This document shows, piece by piece, positions 8,623-20,433 of a stretch of 64,000 nucleotides of DNA (position 1 is the stretch's first letter; every line of letters starts with the position of its first letter). This DNA is from Beijerinckia mobilis (lineage in GTDB: Bacteria; Pseudomonadota; Alphaproteobacteria; Rhizobiales; Beijerinckiaceae). Below the pieces are notes generated by a model. It ran no database searches. It was not told where the DNA came from and worked only from the letters and a program-made list of their open reading frames with translations. The stretch spans positions 1 through 64,000 of the forward strand of contig NZ_JQJH01000024.1 in assembly GCF_000745425.1 (NCBI RefSeq), given 5' to 3'. Position numbers and translations under genes: made by a program.

Positions 8623-10635
8623 ATGAACATGCTTGCCAAGGTCGAACAATCCGTCACCCATGCGCAGATGGCTAATGCTTTGCGTGTGCTTGCCATGGAT
8701 GCGGTGGAAAAAGCCAAATCCGGCCATCCCGGAATGCCGATGGGCATGGCCGATGTCGCGACAATCCTCTTCACGCGTTTCATGAAATTCGATCCGGCCG
8801 ATCCCACGTGGCCCGACCGCGACCGTTTCATCCTGTCGGCTGGCCATGGGTCCATGCTGCTCTATGGCCTGTTGCATCTCCTCGGCTATGGCGACGTGAC
8901 GCGGGCGGAACTCGAACGTTTCCGCCAGCTCGATTCAAAGACGCCGGGTCATCCTGAATATGGCCACACACAGGGCGTCGAGACGACGACGGGACCGCTC
9001 GGTCAGGGGATTGCCACGGCGGTTGGCATGGCGCTCGCCGAACGGATGCAGGCTGCCCGCTACGGCGCTGATATCATCGATCATTATACTTATGTCATCG
9101 CCGGAGATGGATGCCTGATGGAAGGCATCAGCCAGGAGGCGATTGCGCTCGCAGGACATCTCCGTCTCTCCAAGCTCATTGTCTTCTGGGATGATAATGG
9201 CATCACCATCGACGGTCATATCGGGCTTTCCGATTCAACCGATCAGCTCAAGCGTTTCGAGGCGTGCGGCTGGGCCGCAAGCCGGATCGATGGCCATGAT
9301 CCCGAAGCGATCGCTGCCGCAATCGAAGACGCGCGGCGGTCCGACCGTCCGGTTCTGATTGCCTGCAAGACGACCATCGGTTTCGGTGCACCGACCAAGG
9401 CCGGCACCCATCATGTTCATGGCGCCCCCCTTGGGGCTGAAGAGATCGCCGCCGCGCGGAACAATTTCGGCTGGAAGGAGCCGCCCTTCGAGCTACCTGC
9501 TTCTGTTGCCTCCGCCTGGGTGGAAGCAGGGCGCGCGGCGGCGCGGCACCATCGCGCCTGGAGCGAACGCCTGACGGCCTTGAATCCGGAGAAGCGTGCA
9601 CGTTTCGAAAAGGATCTCGCTGGTCATGCCGAACCGGCCGTTCGCGACGCGGTTCTGGCCTTCATCGGGCAGGCGCGAGAGGCGGGTAAGCCCCAGGCGA
9701 CGCGCGTCTCCTCACAGAAAGTGCTTGACCTTCTGGCGGAAGCTCAACCGAATTTGATTGGTGGTTCGGCGGATCTCACGGGATCCAATAATACACTTGC
9801 CGTCGGCATGAAGCCGATTACGGCGGAAGATTTTTCGGGCCGCTACATTCATTACGGCATACGCGAACACGGCATGGCGGCGGCCATGAATGGCATCGCC
9901 CTGCACGGCGGTTTCATTCCCTATGGCGGCACCTTCCTCGTCTTCGCCGATTACAGCCGGCCGGCGATCCGTCTCGCCGCCTTGATGGGTAAGCGTGTTA
10001 TCCATGTGTTGACCCATGATTCGATCGGGCTCGGCGAGGATGGACCGACGCATCAGCCGGTCGAACATCTTGCCGCCCTGCGCGCCATTCCCAACCTGCT
10101 GGTCTTCCGCCCGGCGGATGCTGTGGAGACGGCGGAAGCCTGGGAAATCGCTATAGAGACTGAAACCGGCCCTTCCGCTTTGTGTCTCACGCGCCAGAAC
10201 CTGCCGATCGTGCGCACCGAAACCGCACAGGACAATCTCTCCCGCCGTGGCGGATATGTTTTGCGCCCTGTCGAGGGGAGAGCCGATGTCACATTATTCG
10301 CGACGGGTTCCGAGGTCTCCCTGGCCGTCGAGGCGGCGGAGCGGCTTGTGCAGGACGGCATCAAGGCAGTTGTGGTTTCCATGCCGTGCCTCGAATTGTT
10401 TGCCGCACAGCCACTCGACTATCGCCGGGACATCCTCGGCACGGCGCCCCGTATCGCCATCGAGGCGGCGCTAAGGCAGGGCTGGGATGTGGTGCTGCGG
10501 CCGGAAGACGATTTCATCGGCATGACCTCCTTCGGCGCCAGCGCGCCGGCTTCCGATCTCTACAAGAAATTCGGCATCACCGTCGATGCCATCATCGAGA
10601 CTGTGCGCGGCCGCCTCGCAGCCGCCTCTCACTGA
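8623..10635 (+). CDS. cbbT: Transketolase, Calvin cycle
   Basis: 670 residues, full length. Thiamine-diphosphate enzyme that moves two-carbon ketol units among sugar phosphates to regenerate pentose phosphates. The N-terminal segment [14 protein letters not shown], the ThDP-binding [13 protein letters not shown] and the central [17 protein letters not shown] are transketolase signatures. It sits between cbbP and cbbA with spacings of 11 bases on each side. A housekeeping tkt elsewhere in the genome is possible but not visible here. Confidence 0.96.
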   Translation: MNMLAKVEQSVTHAQMANALRVLAMDAVEKAKSGHPGMPMGMADVATILFTRFMKFDPADPTWPDRDRFILSAGHGSMLLYGLLHLLGYGDVTRAELERFRQLDSKTPGHPEYGHTQGVETTTGPLGQGIATAVGMALAERMQAARYGADIIDHYTYVIAGDGCLMEGISQEAIALAGHLRLSKLIVFWDDNGITIDGHIGLSDSTDQLKRFEACGWAASRIDGHDPEAIAAAIEDARRSDRPVLIACKTTIGFGAPTKAGTHHVHGAPLGAEEIAAARNNFGWKEPPFELPASVASAWVEAGRAAARHHRAWSERLTALNPEKRARFEKDLAGHAEPAVRDAVLAFIGQAREAGKPQATRVSSQKVLDLLAEAQPNLIGGSADLTGSNNTLAVGMKPITAEDFSGRYIHYGIREHGMAAAMNGIALHGGFIPYGGTFLVFADYSRPAIRLAALMGKRVIHVLTHDSIGLGEDGPTHQPVEHLAALRAIPNLLVFRPADAVETAEAWEIAIETETGPSALCLTRQNLPIVRTETAQDNLSRRGGYVLRPVEGRADVTLFATGSEVSLAVEAAERLVQDGIKAVVVSMPCLELFAAQPLDYRRDILGTAPRIAIEAALRQGWDVVLRPEDDFIGMTSFGASAPASDLYKKFGITVDAIIETVRGRLAAASH

Positions 10636-10646
10636 GAGACCAGATC

Positions 10647-13224
<2,578 letters not shown>

Positions 13225-13239
13225 CGCCATTGCCAGCGC

Positions 13240-13286
13240 CGGCTCCCGCCTGATTGGTCCCCCGGTTGGACCGCGAGCGGGAGCCG
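13240..13286 (+). other. Nested hairpin between cbbL and cbbS
   Basis: Outer stem CGGCTCCCGC (13240-13249) pairs with GCGGGAGCCG (13277-13286). An inner stem GGTCC (13256-13260) pairs with GGACC (13268-13272). It lies 16 bases after the cbbL stop and 23 before cbbS, with no T tract, so it is more likely an mRNA stability or processing element than a terminator. Confidence 0.6.
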
Positions 13287-13308
13287 CACAGACACACGGA
13301 GACAGACA

Positions 13309-13734
13309 ATGCGCCTGACACAAGGTTGTTTTTCTTTCCTTCCCGATCTCACCGACGATCAGATCCGCACACAGGTGCAATATTGCATCGACAAAGGCTG
13401 GGCGGTGAATATCGAATTCACAGACGATCCGCATCCCCGTAACACATACTGGGAAATGTGGGATCTGCCGATGTTCGATATTTCCGACGCGGCAGCAGTC
13501 ATGCTGGAGCTCGACGCCTGCCGCAAGGCTTATGGCGATCGCCATTACATTCGCATTTCGGGCTTCGATTCCTCGCATGGCTGGGAGAGCGTGCGGATCT
13601 CCTTCCTTGTCGGTCGCCCCAAGGAAGAGCCTGGTTTCCGTGTCGCGCGCCAGGAAGTCGATGGGCGCAACATCCGTTACACGGTGGAATCCTATGCGAC
13701 GATGAAGCCGGAAGGCCAGCGTTACGAGGCCTGA
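13309..13734 (+). CDS. cbbS: Rubisco small subunit, red-type
   Basis: 141 residues, longer at the C-terminus than green-type small subunits, as red-type ones usually are. It caps the L8 core and is needed for full activity. MRLTQGCFSFLPDLTDDQI, GWAVNIEFTDDPHPRNTYWEMW and SWESVRISFLV-type segments fit the family. The ATG at 13309 follows CGGAGACAGACA. The C-terminal hairpin extension (about residues 105-141) is where red-type subunits form the central barrel. Confidence 0.96.
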   Translation: MRLTQGCFSFLPDLTDDQIRTQVQYCIDKGWAVNIEFTDDPHPRNTYWEMWDLPMFDISDAAAVMLELDACRKAYGDRHYIRISGFDSSHGWESVRISFLVGRPKEEPGFRVARQEVDGRNIRYTVESYATMKPEGQRYEA

Positions 13735-13771
13735 GCCTCGTTGCTTGCTGACGGCTTTTTGAAACGGCCTT

Positions 13772-13804
13772 CGGGCGGCGTCTCTGCGGGAGGGCTGCCG
13801 CCCG
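13772..13804 (+). other. Hairpin between cbbS and cbbX
   Basis: CGGGCGGC (13772-13779) pairs perfectly with GCCGCCCG (13797-13804) across a 17-base loop. It lies 37 bases past the cbbS stop and lacks a T tract. It may lower cbbX expression relative to Rubisco. Confidence 0.5.
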
Positions 13805-13839
13805 GTGACCCGGTGTGAAACATCCGGTGGAGAACGATC

Positions 13840-14769
13840 ATGGAAGCCAGCGATAGTATGATGTCCGTTTCATCAGGCAATGTCACTGAAACGGTCGATC
13901 TGCGCCGGGAGCTGGAAGAAACGCGGATCGAGGAGGTGCTTGACCAGCTCGATCGTGAATTGGTGGGCCTTGCGCCGGTCAAAGCGCGTATCCGTCAGAT
14001 CGCCGCTTTGCTGCTGGTGGATCGCGTGCGGCGGCGCATGGGTCTCGCAGCAGAGACCCCCACATTGCATATGAGCTTCACCGGCAATCCCGGCACCGGC
14101 AAGACTACGGTTGCCCAGCGTATGGCCGATATTTTGTTCAAGCTTGGCTATGTGCGCAAGGGCCATCTGGTCTCGGTGACGCGCGATGATCTCGTCGGTC
14201 AATATATCGGCCATACGGCGCCGAAGACCAAGGAGATTCTCAAGAAAGCCATGGGCGGCGTACTGTTTATCGACGAAGCCTATTATCTCTACCGGCAGGA
14301 AAACGAGCGCGATTACGGCCAGGAGGCAATCGAAATTCTGCTTCAGGTCATGGAAAATCAGCGCGAGGATCTCGTCGTGATCCTCGCGGGTTACGCGGAT
14401 CGCATGGATCAATTCTTCCGCTCGAATCCGGGTTTCCGCTCGCGGATCGCGCATCACATCGATTTCCCCGATTATACGGATGGGGAATTGATGCACATCG
14501 CCGCAACCATGCTCGAGGCTCAGAATTACCGCTTCAGCCCGGCTGGAGCGGAGGCTTTTGCGGCCTATATCGGCCTGCGGCGTCAGCAGCCGCATTTTTC
14601 CAATGCGCGGTCGATCCGTAATGCTCTGGATCGCATCAGGCTGCGGCATGCCAATCGTTTGTTCGCCACCAAGGAGCCGGTCTCGCTCGACAGCCTGATG
14701 ACGATCGAGAAAGAGGATGTTTTGGCGAGCCGCGTGTTTCAGGGCGGTCTGCTCATCAAGGAGGCGTGA
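13840..14769 (+). CDS. cbbX: Red-type Rubisco activase (AAA+)
   Basis: 309 residues. CbbX forms an ATP-driven hexameric ring that pulls the C-terminus of the red-type large subunit to release inhibitory sugar phosphates. Walker A is [14 protein letters not shown] (about residue 82), and Walker B is [12 protein letters not shown]. The following [17 protein letters not shown] carries the arginine-finger region. Its place directly after cbbS agrees with the red-type call for cbbL. The stop overlaps the cbbE start by one base, implying coupled translation. Confidence 0.95.
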   Translation: MEASDSMMSVSSGNVTETVDLRRELEETRIEEVLDQLDRELVGLAPVKARIRQIAALLLVDRVRRRMGLAAETPTLHMSFTGNPGTGKTTVAQRMADILFKLGYVRKGHLVSVTRDDLVGQYIGHTAPKTKEILKKAMGGVLFIDEAYYLYRQENERDYGQEAIEILLQVMENQREDLVVILAGYADRMDQFFRSNPGFRSRIAHHIDFPDYTDGELMHIAATMLEAQNYRFSPAGAEAFAAYIGLRRQQPHFSNARSIRNALDRIRLRHANRLFATKEPVSLDSLMTIEKEDVLASRVFQGGLLIKEA

Positions 14770-15449
14770 TGAATTCCCTTGTGATAGCTCCATCGATCCT
14801 CTCGGCGGATTTCGCGAAACTCGGCGAGGAAGTGCGTGCCATTGCCGCTGCCGGCGCCGATTGGGTGCATGTCGATGTCATGGACGGCCATTTCGTGCCC
14901 AATATCACCATCGGCCCAGCCGTCGTCGCGGCGCTGCGTCCGCATACGTCGATCCTTTTCGACGTGCATCTCATGATTGCCCCCTGCGATCCTTTTCTCG
15001 CGGCTTTCGCGGACGCGGGCGCCGACCTCATCTCGATCCATGTCGAGACTGGCCCGCACCTGCACCGCTCATTGCAGGCGATCAAGGCGCTTGGTAAACA
15101 GGCGGGTGTCGTACTCAATCCAGCGACGCCGATCGACACGGTCGCACATGTGCTCGATCTGATCGACCTCGTCCTGGTGATGTCGGTCAATCCAGGTTTT
15201 GGCGGACAGGCTTTTATTCCGGCGGCGATCGACAAGGTCGCGGGACTGAAACGTATGATTGGCGAGAGGCCGATCCGCATTGAGGTCGATGGCGGCATCA
15301 ATCCCGAAACCGCCAGGCAGGTTGTCGAGGCTGGCGCCGATACGCTGGTCGCGGGTTCTGCCGTGTTCAAGGGCGGTCCGGAACGCTACAGACAGAATAT
15401 CGAGGCGATCCGCGCCGGAGCGAACGGAAGCCAGCGTAATGCCGCTTGA
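14769..15449 (+). CDS. cbbE: Ribulose-phosphate 3-epimerase
   Basis: 226 residues. Interconverts xylulose 5-phosphate and ribulose 5-phosphate, the last isomerisation before phosphoribulokinase. [16 protein letters not shown] at the start, the metal-ligand segments [12 protein letters not shown] and MIAPCDP, and VEVDGG-type [12 protein letters not shown] mark the TIM-barrel epimerase. ATG 14769 overlaps the cbbX stop (TGATG); a GTG three bases upstream is an alternative. The last bases overlap cbbY by 11. Confidence 0.95.
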   Translation: MNSLVIAPSILSADFAKLGEEVRAIAAAGADWVHVDVMDGHFVPNITIGPAVVAALRPHTSILFDVHLMIAPCDPFLAAFADAGADLISIHVETGPHLHRSLQAIKALGKQAGVVLNPATPIDTVAHVLDLIDLVLVMSVNPGFGGQAFIPAAIDKVAGLKRMIGERPIRIEVDGGINPETARQVVEAGADTLVAGSAVFKGGPERYRQNIEAIRAGANGSQRNAA

Positions 15450-16200
15450 GGCCCTCATTTTCGATGTCGATGGCACGCTCGCCGAGACGGAAGAACTGCA
15501 CCGCGCAGCCTTCAACGCCACTTTCGGGACCTTCTGGCTCGATTGGCATTGGGATGAGGCGCTTTATCGGGAATTGTTGAAGGTTACCGGAGGCAAGGAG
15601 CGGATCCGCCATTATATCGAAGGCTGGAACCCGGCCGGGGCGACCATGGCCCTTGCGCGCCTCGGTGATATTCATGCGGAGAAGAACGCGCATTATGCGT
15701 CCTTCATGGAGAAGAAACAGGTCATTGCACGGCCGGGAGTTCTACGGCTGATCCGTGAAGCCCGCGCCAGAAAAATCACCCTGGCGATCGCGACGACGAC
15801 ATCGCTTCCCAATGTCGAGGCGTTGCTTAAGTCGCTTCTCGGGCCGGCTAGCCTCTCCTGGTTCAGGGTGATCGGAGCCGGGGATCAGGTCAAGGCCAAG
15901 AAACCGGCACCCGACGTTTACAATCATGTTTTGACCGCGCTTGGCTGTCCGGCCGCCCATTGCATCGCGTTCGAAGATTCACGCAACGGAATCGAGGCGG
16001 CCCGGCAGGCGGGTGTCACAATTGTGGCGACGCCGAGCTTCTATTCCGACCAGGAAGATTTCAGTGGCGCCACGACGGTCTTGAGCGATCTCGGAGAGCC
16101 CGGCAAACCGTTCAGGCATCTCGGTGGTGCAGCCTTGCCGAAGTCCTATGTCGATATCGACAGTCTGGAACAGCTTCTCGCATTGGCCTGCCTGGCATGA
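15439..16200 (+). CDS. cbbY: CbbY-type HAD phosphatase (xylulose-1,5-bisphosphate)
   Basis: 253 residues. CbbY removes phosphate from xylulose 1,5-bisphosphate, a misfire product that blocks Rubisco, so it works with CbbX. The HAD nucleophile motif is [17 protein letters not shown] (aspartates 9 and 11). The cap shows [15 protein letters not shown], the substrate-contact stretch seen in CbbY, and the third motif [10 protein letters not shown] with EDSRNG completes the site. CbbZ (phosphoglycolate phosphatase) is the alternative, but the VTGGKERI cap favours CbbY. Last gene of the cbb operon. No terminator is visible before the convergent mxa cluster. Confidence 0.9.
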   Translation: MPLEALIFDVDGTLAETEELHRAAFNATFGTFWLDWHWDEALYRELLKVTGGKERIRHYIEGWNPAGATMALARLGDIHAEKNAHYASFMEKKQVIARPGVLRLIREARARKITLAIATTTSLPNVEALLKSLLGPASLSWFRVIGAGDQVKAKKPAPDVYNHVLTALGCPAAHCIAFEDSRNGIEAARQAGVTIVATPSFYSDQEDFSGATTVLSDLGEPGKPFRHLGGAALPKSYVDIDSLEQLLALACLA

Positions 16201-16218
16201 GACATACTTGTTCCTGCT

Positions 16219-17199
16219 TTACTTTGACAGAAGAACCGCCGTGCGTGGACCCCCGCCGGTCTTGATGCGTGCGACCGACGTCTCTTCATGCAAATCAATG
16301 ACGGAAACATCGCCCGACATCCAGTTCATGACATAGGCTTTTTCTTCTGCATGACCCGCCGCTCGTGCCAGTGCTATTCCTTCCGGATAGCGGCCGACCT
16401 TGATCGTGGTCTTGATTGCGAGTGTCTGCGTATCGACGACAGTCAGCGCGCCCATATGCTGGTTGACGACGAGCAGCTCCCGGCCGTCCCGGGTGACAGC
16501 GAGCCCATAGGGCATGCCGCCGGTCTTCACCTCCGCCCGCACCCTCCGGGTCGCCGTATCGATGACGCTGACGGTGCCGCTTCTGACATTGGCCGCATAG
16601 AGCGTCTTGTCATCGGGAGCGAGCGCAAGCGCGAAGGGACCCTTGCCGACCTTGATGGTCGCAATCAGCGAGAAGTCTTTCGTTTCGACCACGGCGGCGG
16701 TGTCTGTCTCCTGGCTGGCGACATAGAGAAAGCGCCCTTGTCGGTCGGCGACGATAGCAGCCGGAGAGGCACCGACCGTGACGCGCGCCAGCTCCTTGCG
16801 CGCGATCGGATCGTAGCGGATCAATTGCGCGCTGGCCCAATCGCCATAGACCAGTTCACCGCCCGGGAGATGCAGGATGCCGAATGGCGCACCGCCGACG
16901 GAGATGGTCTGCACAGGTTCCACATTGGCGAGGGTGATGATCGACAATTGGCCCGTCTCGGGATGTGTCACGAAGAGCTGTCCGGAGGATACGTCCGCGG
17001 TGATACCGACGGGTCCTTTTGTCAAGCCGATTTCGCGGCGGATCCGGTCTTCTACCGGGTCGATAATGAGAAGACGGCTTTTCTCCTGATCGACGACCGG
17101 GATGAGATCGGCGGCGCATACGCGTTCCAGTGGCCTCGAGAGGGCCAACAGAAAGAGCGGAAGGACGAGGATCCTATTGATAGGATTCGCCCGGGTCAC
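16219..17199 (-). CDS. Secreted YVTN-type beta-propeller protein at the end of the mxa operon
   Basis: 326 residues with an N-terminal hydrophobic signal (RILVLPLFLLALSRPLERVCAA), so probably periplasmic. The body consists of repeats of about 40 residues, for example DDKTLYAANVRSGTVSVIDT and DGRELLVVNQHMGALTVVDT, as in YVTN beta-propellers. Its start overlaps the mxaD stop by four bases (ATGA), so it is probably translated with the mxa genes. By position it could correspond to one of the less conserved accessory genes (mxaE or mxaH) of other methylotrophs, but I do not recognise it well enough to name it. A role in methanol oxidation or cofactor handling is inference from context. Confidence 0.75.
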   Translation of the reverse strand: MTRANPINRILVLPLFLLALSRPLERVCAADLIPVVDQEKSRLLIIDPVEDRIRREIGLTKGPVGITADVSSGQLFVTHPETGQLSIITLANVEPVQTISVGGAPFGILHLPGGELVYGDWASAQLIRYDPIARKELARVTVGASPAAIVADRQGRFLYVASQETDTAAVVETKDFSLIATIKVGKGPFALALAPDDKTLYAANVRSGTVSVIDTATRRVRAEVKTGGMPYGLAVTRDGRELLVVNQHMGALTVVDTQTLAIKTTIKVGRYPEGIALARAAGHAEEKAYVMNWMSGDVSVIDLHEETSVARIKTGGGPRTAVLLSK

Positions 17200-17738
17200 G
17201 ACTTATGCTCGGCCTTGGATTTCAGGCTTTCGAGACCGGTCTTGAAGAAGGTGCTCACGGCCTTGACGGCGGCTTCGTCGTTCAGATTTTCGGGCGGGAA
17301 ATTGCCGGTATCGCCGCGATAAAGGCGGCCAAACCATTCGACGGTGCTGCCGCCGTTTTCTCCGGGCTCGACCTTGATCGTTGCCGAATAGAAGCTGACC
17401 GGCAGGGCTTCGAGATTGCCTTCATCGAGACGGTAGCTATAGGTCATATTCGCCGGATCATATTCATCGAGATCTTCAGTGATCGTGGCGCCTCCCTTGA
17501 GGGTGAGCTTGCGTGTGGCACCGACTGTATTGCCTTCCGGCGATTCACTCGCGGACACTTCCGAATTCCATTTGGCAACATCACCAAAATTGGCGATGAG
17601 TGCCCAAACGGCCTTTGGATCGGCTGTGACGGAGATTTTTTCCTCAACTTTTTGCGGCGTCGGACCATGGGCGGTGGCGGGCTGTGCGGTCAGGAATGCG
17701 AGCGCCAGAAATGTGAAGGCGGCGACGGAAGTTTTCAT
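17196..17738 (-). CDS. mxaD: MxaD, methanol dehydrogenase accessory SRPBCC protein
   Basis: 180 residues with a clear signal peptide (MKTSVAAFTFLALAFLTAQPATAHG), hence periplasmic. The START/SRPBCC fold is indicated by VTADPKAVWALIANFGDVAKWN and the later TYSYRLDEGNLEALPVSFY. MxaD in other methylotrophs is reported to aid interaction of methanol dehydrogenase with cytochrome cL. ATG 17738 was chosen because it begins the signal peptide; the longer open frame upstream is not protein-like. It overlaps the mxaL reading frame by 95 bases, and a paralogue lies at 53357-53824. Confidence 0.88.
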   Translation of the reverse strand: MKTSVAAFTFLALAFLTAQPATAHGPTPQKVEEKISVTADPKAVWALIANFGDVAKWNSEVSASESPEGNTVGATRKLTLKGGATITEDLDEYDPANMTYSYRLDEGNLEALPVSFYSATIKVEPGENGGSTVEWFGRLYRGDTGNFPPENLNDEAAVKAVSTFFKTGLESLKSKAEHKS

Positions 17739-18777
17739 GAGGATATTGCTCCGAATGTTTGTGAACGAGCCGGCGCGTACGGCGCCATACCCTCGCGGCC
17801 ACGACCAATGGGATAAGGCCATAGACTGCGAGAAGACAAAGGAGGGCGAGGCCATTGACGATGGCACTCATATTTTTGGGATGTCCCATTTCCTGAAGAT
17901 GGAGGGTGTCTTCGAGTGAGGCCGTCAATGTGGGTTCATTCGTCAGCCGCGCATAGGAAAGTCCGGTTTTTGCAGCCAGTTCCGTGAGATAGGGCTCGCG
18001 GACCGAGGACAGATGTTCATTTCCCTTCGGCATGGCAGCGCCGAAGGGTGCATTGCGCGCTTGATAGCCTTCGCGCTTTTCGGCGTCGGGAGGTGGCGCC
18101 CCAAAGCGGTTTTCCTGCTGGACATCCTCCATTTTGTAAAAGCCGATCTCGCGCCCGTTTTCGTCATATTTCGGAATGGGGGAGAGCCCCGATGCTCCCG
18201 TGCCGAGGATCAGCCCCTTGACCTTGCTGATGTCGCCCCGAAATTCCGGCGCGCCCGTCGCCGGCAATGGCGGCGCCTCCTGTCCGTCTGTTGCGAACAG
18301 GAGATCCGTATGCAGCTCCGCCGCCATGTCGATCGCCTGATAAAGGCCCGAGGCTATATGACTGTCACCCTCCCAGGCCATACGCCAATCGAGCGCATTG
18401 ATGGCTTTATCGACCGCCTCGAAGGAGGCACAGGCATCGATCGGCTCGAACAGAAGAAACGGCCGCCGTTCGGTGAAGATGGCGAGGGCGATACGCGCGG
18501 GGCAAGGTAGATGCGGCAGAGCGGCGCGCAGATCGGCTTTGACGGCTTCCAGTCGGCTCATCGGCTGCCCGTTGCGCATGTAGTCGCGTGTATTCATACT
18601 GCCGGTGATATCGACGACGACGAGAAGATCGACCCCTTTCGAAGGCTTGCCGGGTGAGGGCAGCAGCAGACCAATGACGAGGAACAGCGCGGCGGCTAGC
18701 AGGAGCCAGAAGCGAACATCCGTCATTCCCTTGAACCGAAACCCGGACGGTCTCGGCGAAGATGCATGATCGTTCAT
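17644..18777 (-). CDS. mxaL: MxaL, VWA-domain methanol dehydrogenase maturation protein
   Basis: 377 residues from ATG 18777 (MNDHASSPRP). A membrane helix near residues 22-38 is followed by a von Willebrand A domain with a MIDAS-like DITGSM (about residue 60), and a second helix lies near residues 310-330. MxaA, C, K and L are needed to insert calcium into MxaF. The start overlaps the mxaK stop (ATGA). The last 32 codons, read in frame, overlap the mxaD start, and this Arg/His-rich tail does not look like conserved protein. Either the original stop was lost or there is an error in the sequence. Confidence 0.87.
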   Translation of the reverse strand: MNDHASSPRPSGFRFKGMTDVRFWLLLAAALFLVIGLLLPSPGKPSKGVDLLVVVDITGSMNTRDYMRNGQPMSRLEAVKADLRAALPHLPCPARIALAIFTERRPFLLFEPIDACASFEAVDKAINALDWRMAWEGDSHIASGLYQAIDMAAELHTDLLFATDGQEAPPLPATGAPEFRGDISKVKGLILGTGASGLSPIPKYDENGREIGFYKMEDVQQENRFGAPPPDAEKREGYQARNAPFGAAMPKGNEHLSSVREPYLTELAAKTGLSYARLTNEPTLTASLEDTLHLQEMGHPKNMSAIVNGLALLCLLAVYGLIPLVVAARVWRRTRRLVHKHSEQYPHENFRRRLHISGARIPDRTARHRPWSDAAKS

Positions 18778-19367
18778 GGCAAACCTTTCGGCTTGCCGGG
18801 CAGATCGGTCCATAATTCTTTGGGTTTCGCCACCATTTCGTCGCCAAGGGTCTTTTCGTAACCCGGAAAATCCCGGATGAGGCGCATTGCGACGTCGAGA
18901 TTGTATCGGGCATCCCAGAATTCCGGGTCGATGCCGAGAGAGCGGCGATAACCGGCGCGCGCGAGATTGACGAGGGGTTCGGCCTGATCGATCCGCGTAT
19001 TCTCGATGAAGTCAAACGCCTTTCGCAGTCGCGCATTTGCCAGATTGTATTGCGCTGCGGTGAGCAGCGGCGTATCGGCGCCGTGATCGAGCTTGTCGAC
19101 GAGCGATTGCGCTTCATCCAATTTGTTATGTGTCATCAGGAATTGCGCGCGGGCGAAGAGCACCTCTGGCATGGCATGATCGGCGATGGTGATGTCATGT
19201 CCGGAGAGCAGGGTGTCAATGAGCTGATTGTCCGCATTGTGGCTTATGAGCGCCTGGCCGAAAAAGATGAGTGCGCCGAGGGAGACGGCGAGCAGAGTAG
19301 CGAGGAGAATGGGTCGCGCCGGCCGCATAAACGACAGCAACGTCATCGCTTTATCACGAACGGGCAT
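18774..19367 (-). CDS. mxaK: MxaK, methanol dehydrogenase maturation protein
   Basis: 197 residues with one N-terminal membrane helix (ILLATLLAVSLGALIFFGQ), followed by a helical, TPR-like periplasmic part (FARAQFLMTHNKLDEAQSLV, LTAAQYNLANARLRKAF). Known mxaK mutants fail in calcium insertion into methanol dehydrogenase; the biochemical role is unclear. Assignment rests on order between mxaC and mxaL and on architecture. It overlaps mxaC by 14 bases and mxaL by 4. An internal ATG at 19346 is an alternative start. Confidence 0.85.
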   Translation of the reverse strand: MPVRDKAMTLLSFMRPARPILLATLLAVSLGALIFFGQALISHNADNQLIDTLLSGHDITIADHAMPEVLFARAQFLMTHNKLDEAQSLVDKLDHGADTPLLTAAQYNLANARLRKAFDFIENTRIDQAEPLVNLARAGYRRSLGIDPEFWDARYNLDVAMRLIRDFPGYEKTLGDEMVAKPKELWTDLPGKPKGLP

Positions 19368-20433
19368 GGTCGCTTTCCTTCCCGTCCCGCTTTATCGTCC
19401 CTTTGCCCTTTCCGCCGAGGGCTGCTGGATGCGCGAGAACCGGGTTAATCGACGGTGACATGCCCGTCTCGATGGCCTTGGCAAGCAGCAGTAGACAGAT
19501 CGCGCCAAGGCTGACGCCAACGGCGATCGGGGTCAGATCATATGACGCCACGCGCTCCTCGTAGGTAATCGGCCGCGTCTCCAGCCTGCTGATTTCGGCG
19601 ACGGCTTCCTCGACGGCATCGGGATTTTCGACCTCGAAAGCCCTGTAGGGAATGCCCAGTTTCTTGAAGAAACGATCCAGGTGGCGTTCCGGCATGGACT
19701 GGGATGTGTCCTCGCCGGGTGCCGGAGGCGTCGTAATACCATTGGCATTGGCCGCGCGCAGAAACAGCCAGTAAAGATGAACCGGCGTGCGGGTGAAGCC
19801 GGCCATCAGTTTGTCCTGCACTTCATGGCTGATGACGGCTGCTCCATCGGAAACCAGCAGGATGGCGCGCGAGGGCTGGACGGATTCCCGTTCCAATGCG
19901 CTCAGCGCCATCGCAAGACCTCTGCCGATATCCGTATAATCGAGTCCGGGACGATCGATGGAGGCGACAGCGGCGAGGACCGCATCCGTATGATCCGTCA
20001 TCGGCAGCACAGCGATGGGAGCGGTGGAAAAAGCGACGACGCCGAAACGGTCGTGGAGACGATGCCGCACGTAATCTTCCAGCACATGACGTGCAGCACC
20101 GGCCTTGGAAATTTCATCACCCCTGGGAGTATGCCCGGCGAATGTCTCGTTCATGCTTCCGCTGCGATCGATGAGCAAAATCGTCTCGGCACCTTGTCCG
20201 ATACGCTTGACTGCCCCGCCGCCACTATAGGGGCCAGCCAATGCGACAATGACAGATCCGATTGCCAGCGCGGCGATGGCGGGCAGAGCCCATTCCAGGA
20301 GTCGTGAAAGATCATCGCGTGGCAATCCCTCGGTCGAGGGATATGCATGCGCGCGCAGAATATCCGTGAAGAAAGGCAGGATGGCGAGTGGCAACAGCCA
20401 AAGAAACAGGGGAGATTGAAAACCGCCGTTCAT
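19354..20433 (-). CDS. mxaC: MxaC, VWA-domain methanol dehydrogenase maturation protein
   Basis: 359 residues. Two N-terminal hydrophobic segments (FLWLLPLAILPFF and IAALAIGSVIVALAG), a VWA domain with an intact MIDAS motif LLIDRSGSMNE (about residue 87) and a C-terminal helix near residues 305-322. It resembles BatA/BatB-type membrane VWA proteins that work with MoxR ATPases, which fits mxaR and mxaS upstream. Required in other methylotrophs for calcium incorporation into MxaF. Start overlaps the mxaA stop by four bases. Confidence 0.9.
   Translation of the reverse strand: MNGGFQSPLFLWLLPLAILPFFTDILRAHAYPSTEGLPRDDLSRLLEWALPAIAALAIGSVIVALAGPYSGGGAVKRIGQGAETILLIDRSGSMNETFAGHTPRGDEISKAGAARHVLEDYVRHRLHDRFGVVAFSTAPIAVLPMTDHTDAVLAAVASIDRPGLDYTDIGRGLAMALSALERESVQPSRAILLVSDGAAVISHEVQDKLMAGFTRTPVHLYWLFLRAANANGITTPPAPGEDTSQSMPERHLDRFFKKLGIPYRAFEVENPDAVEEAVAEISRLETRPITYEERVASYDLTPIAVGVSLGAICLLLLAKAIETGMSPSINPVLAHPAALGGKGKGTIKRDGKESDHARS

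Noticed and set aside
15439-16200. CbbZ phosphoglycolate phosphatase
   Set aside because: The cap segment VTGGKERI and overall sequence fit CbbY better.
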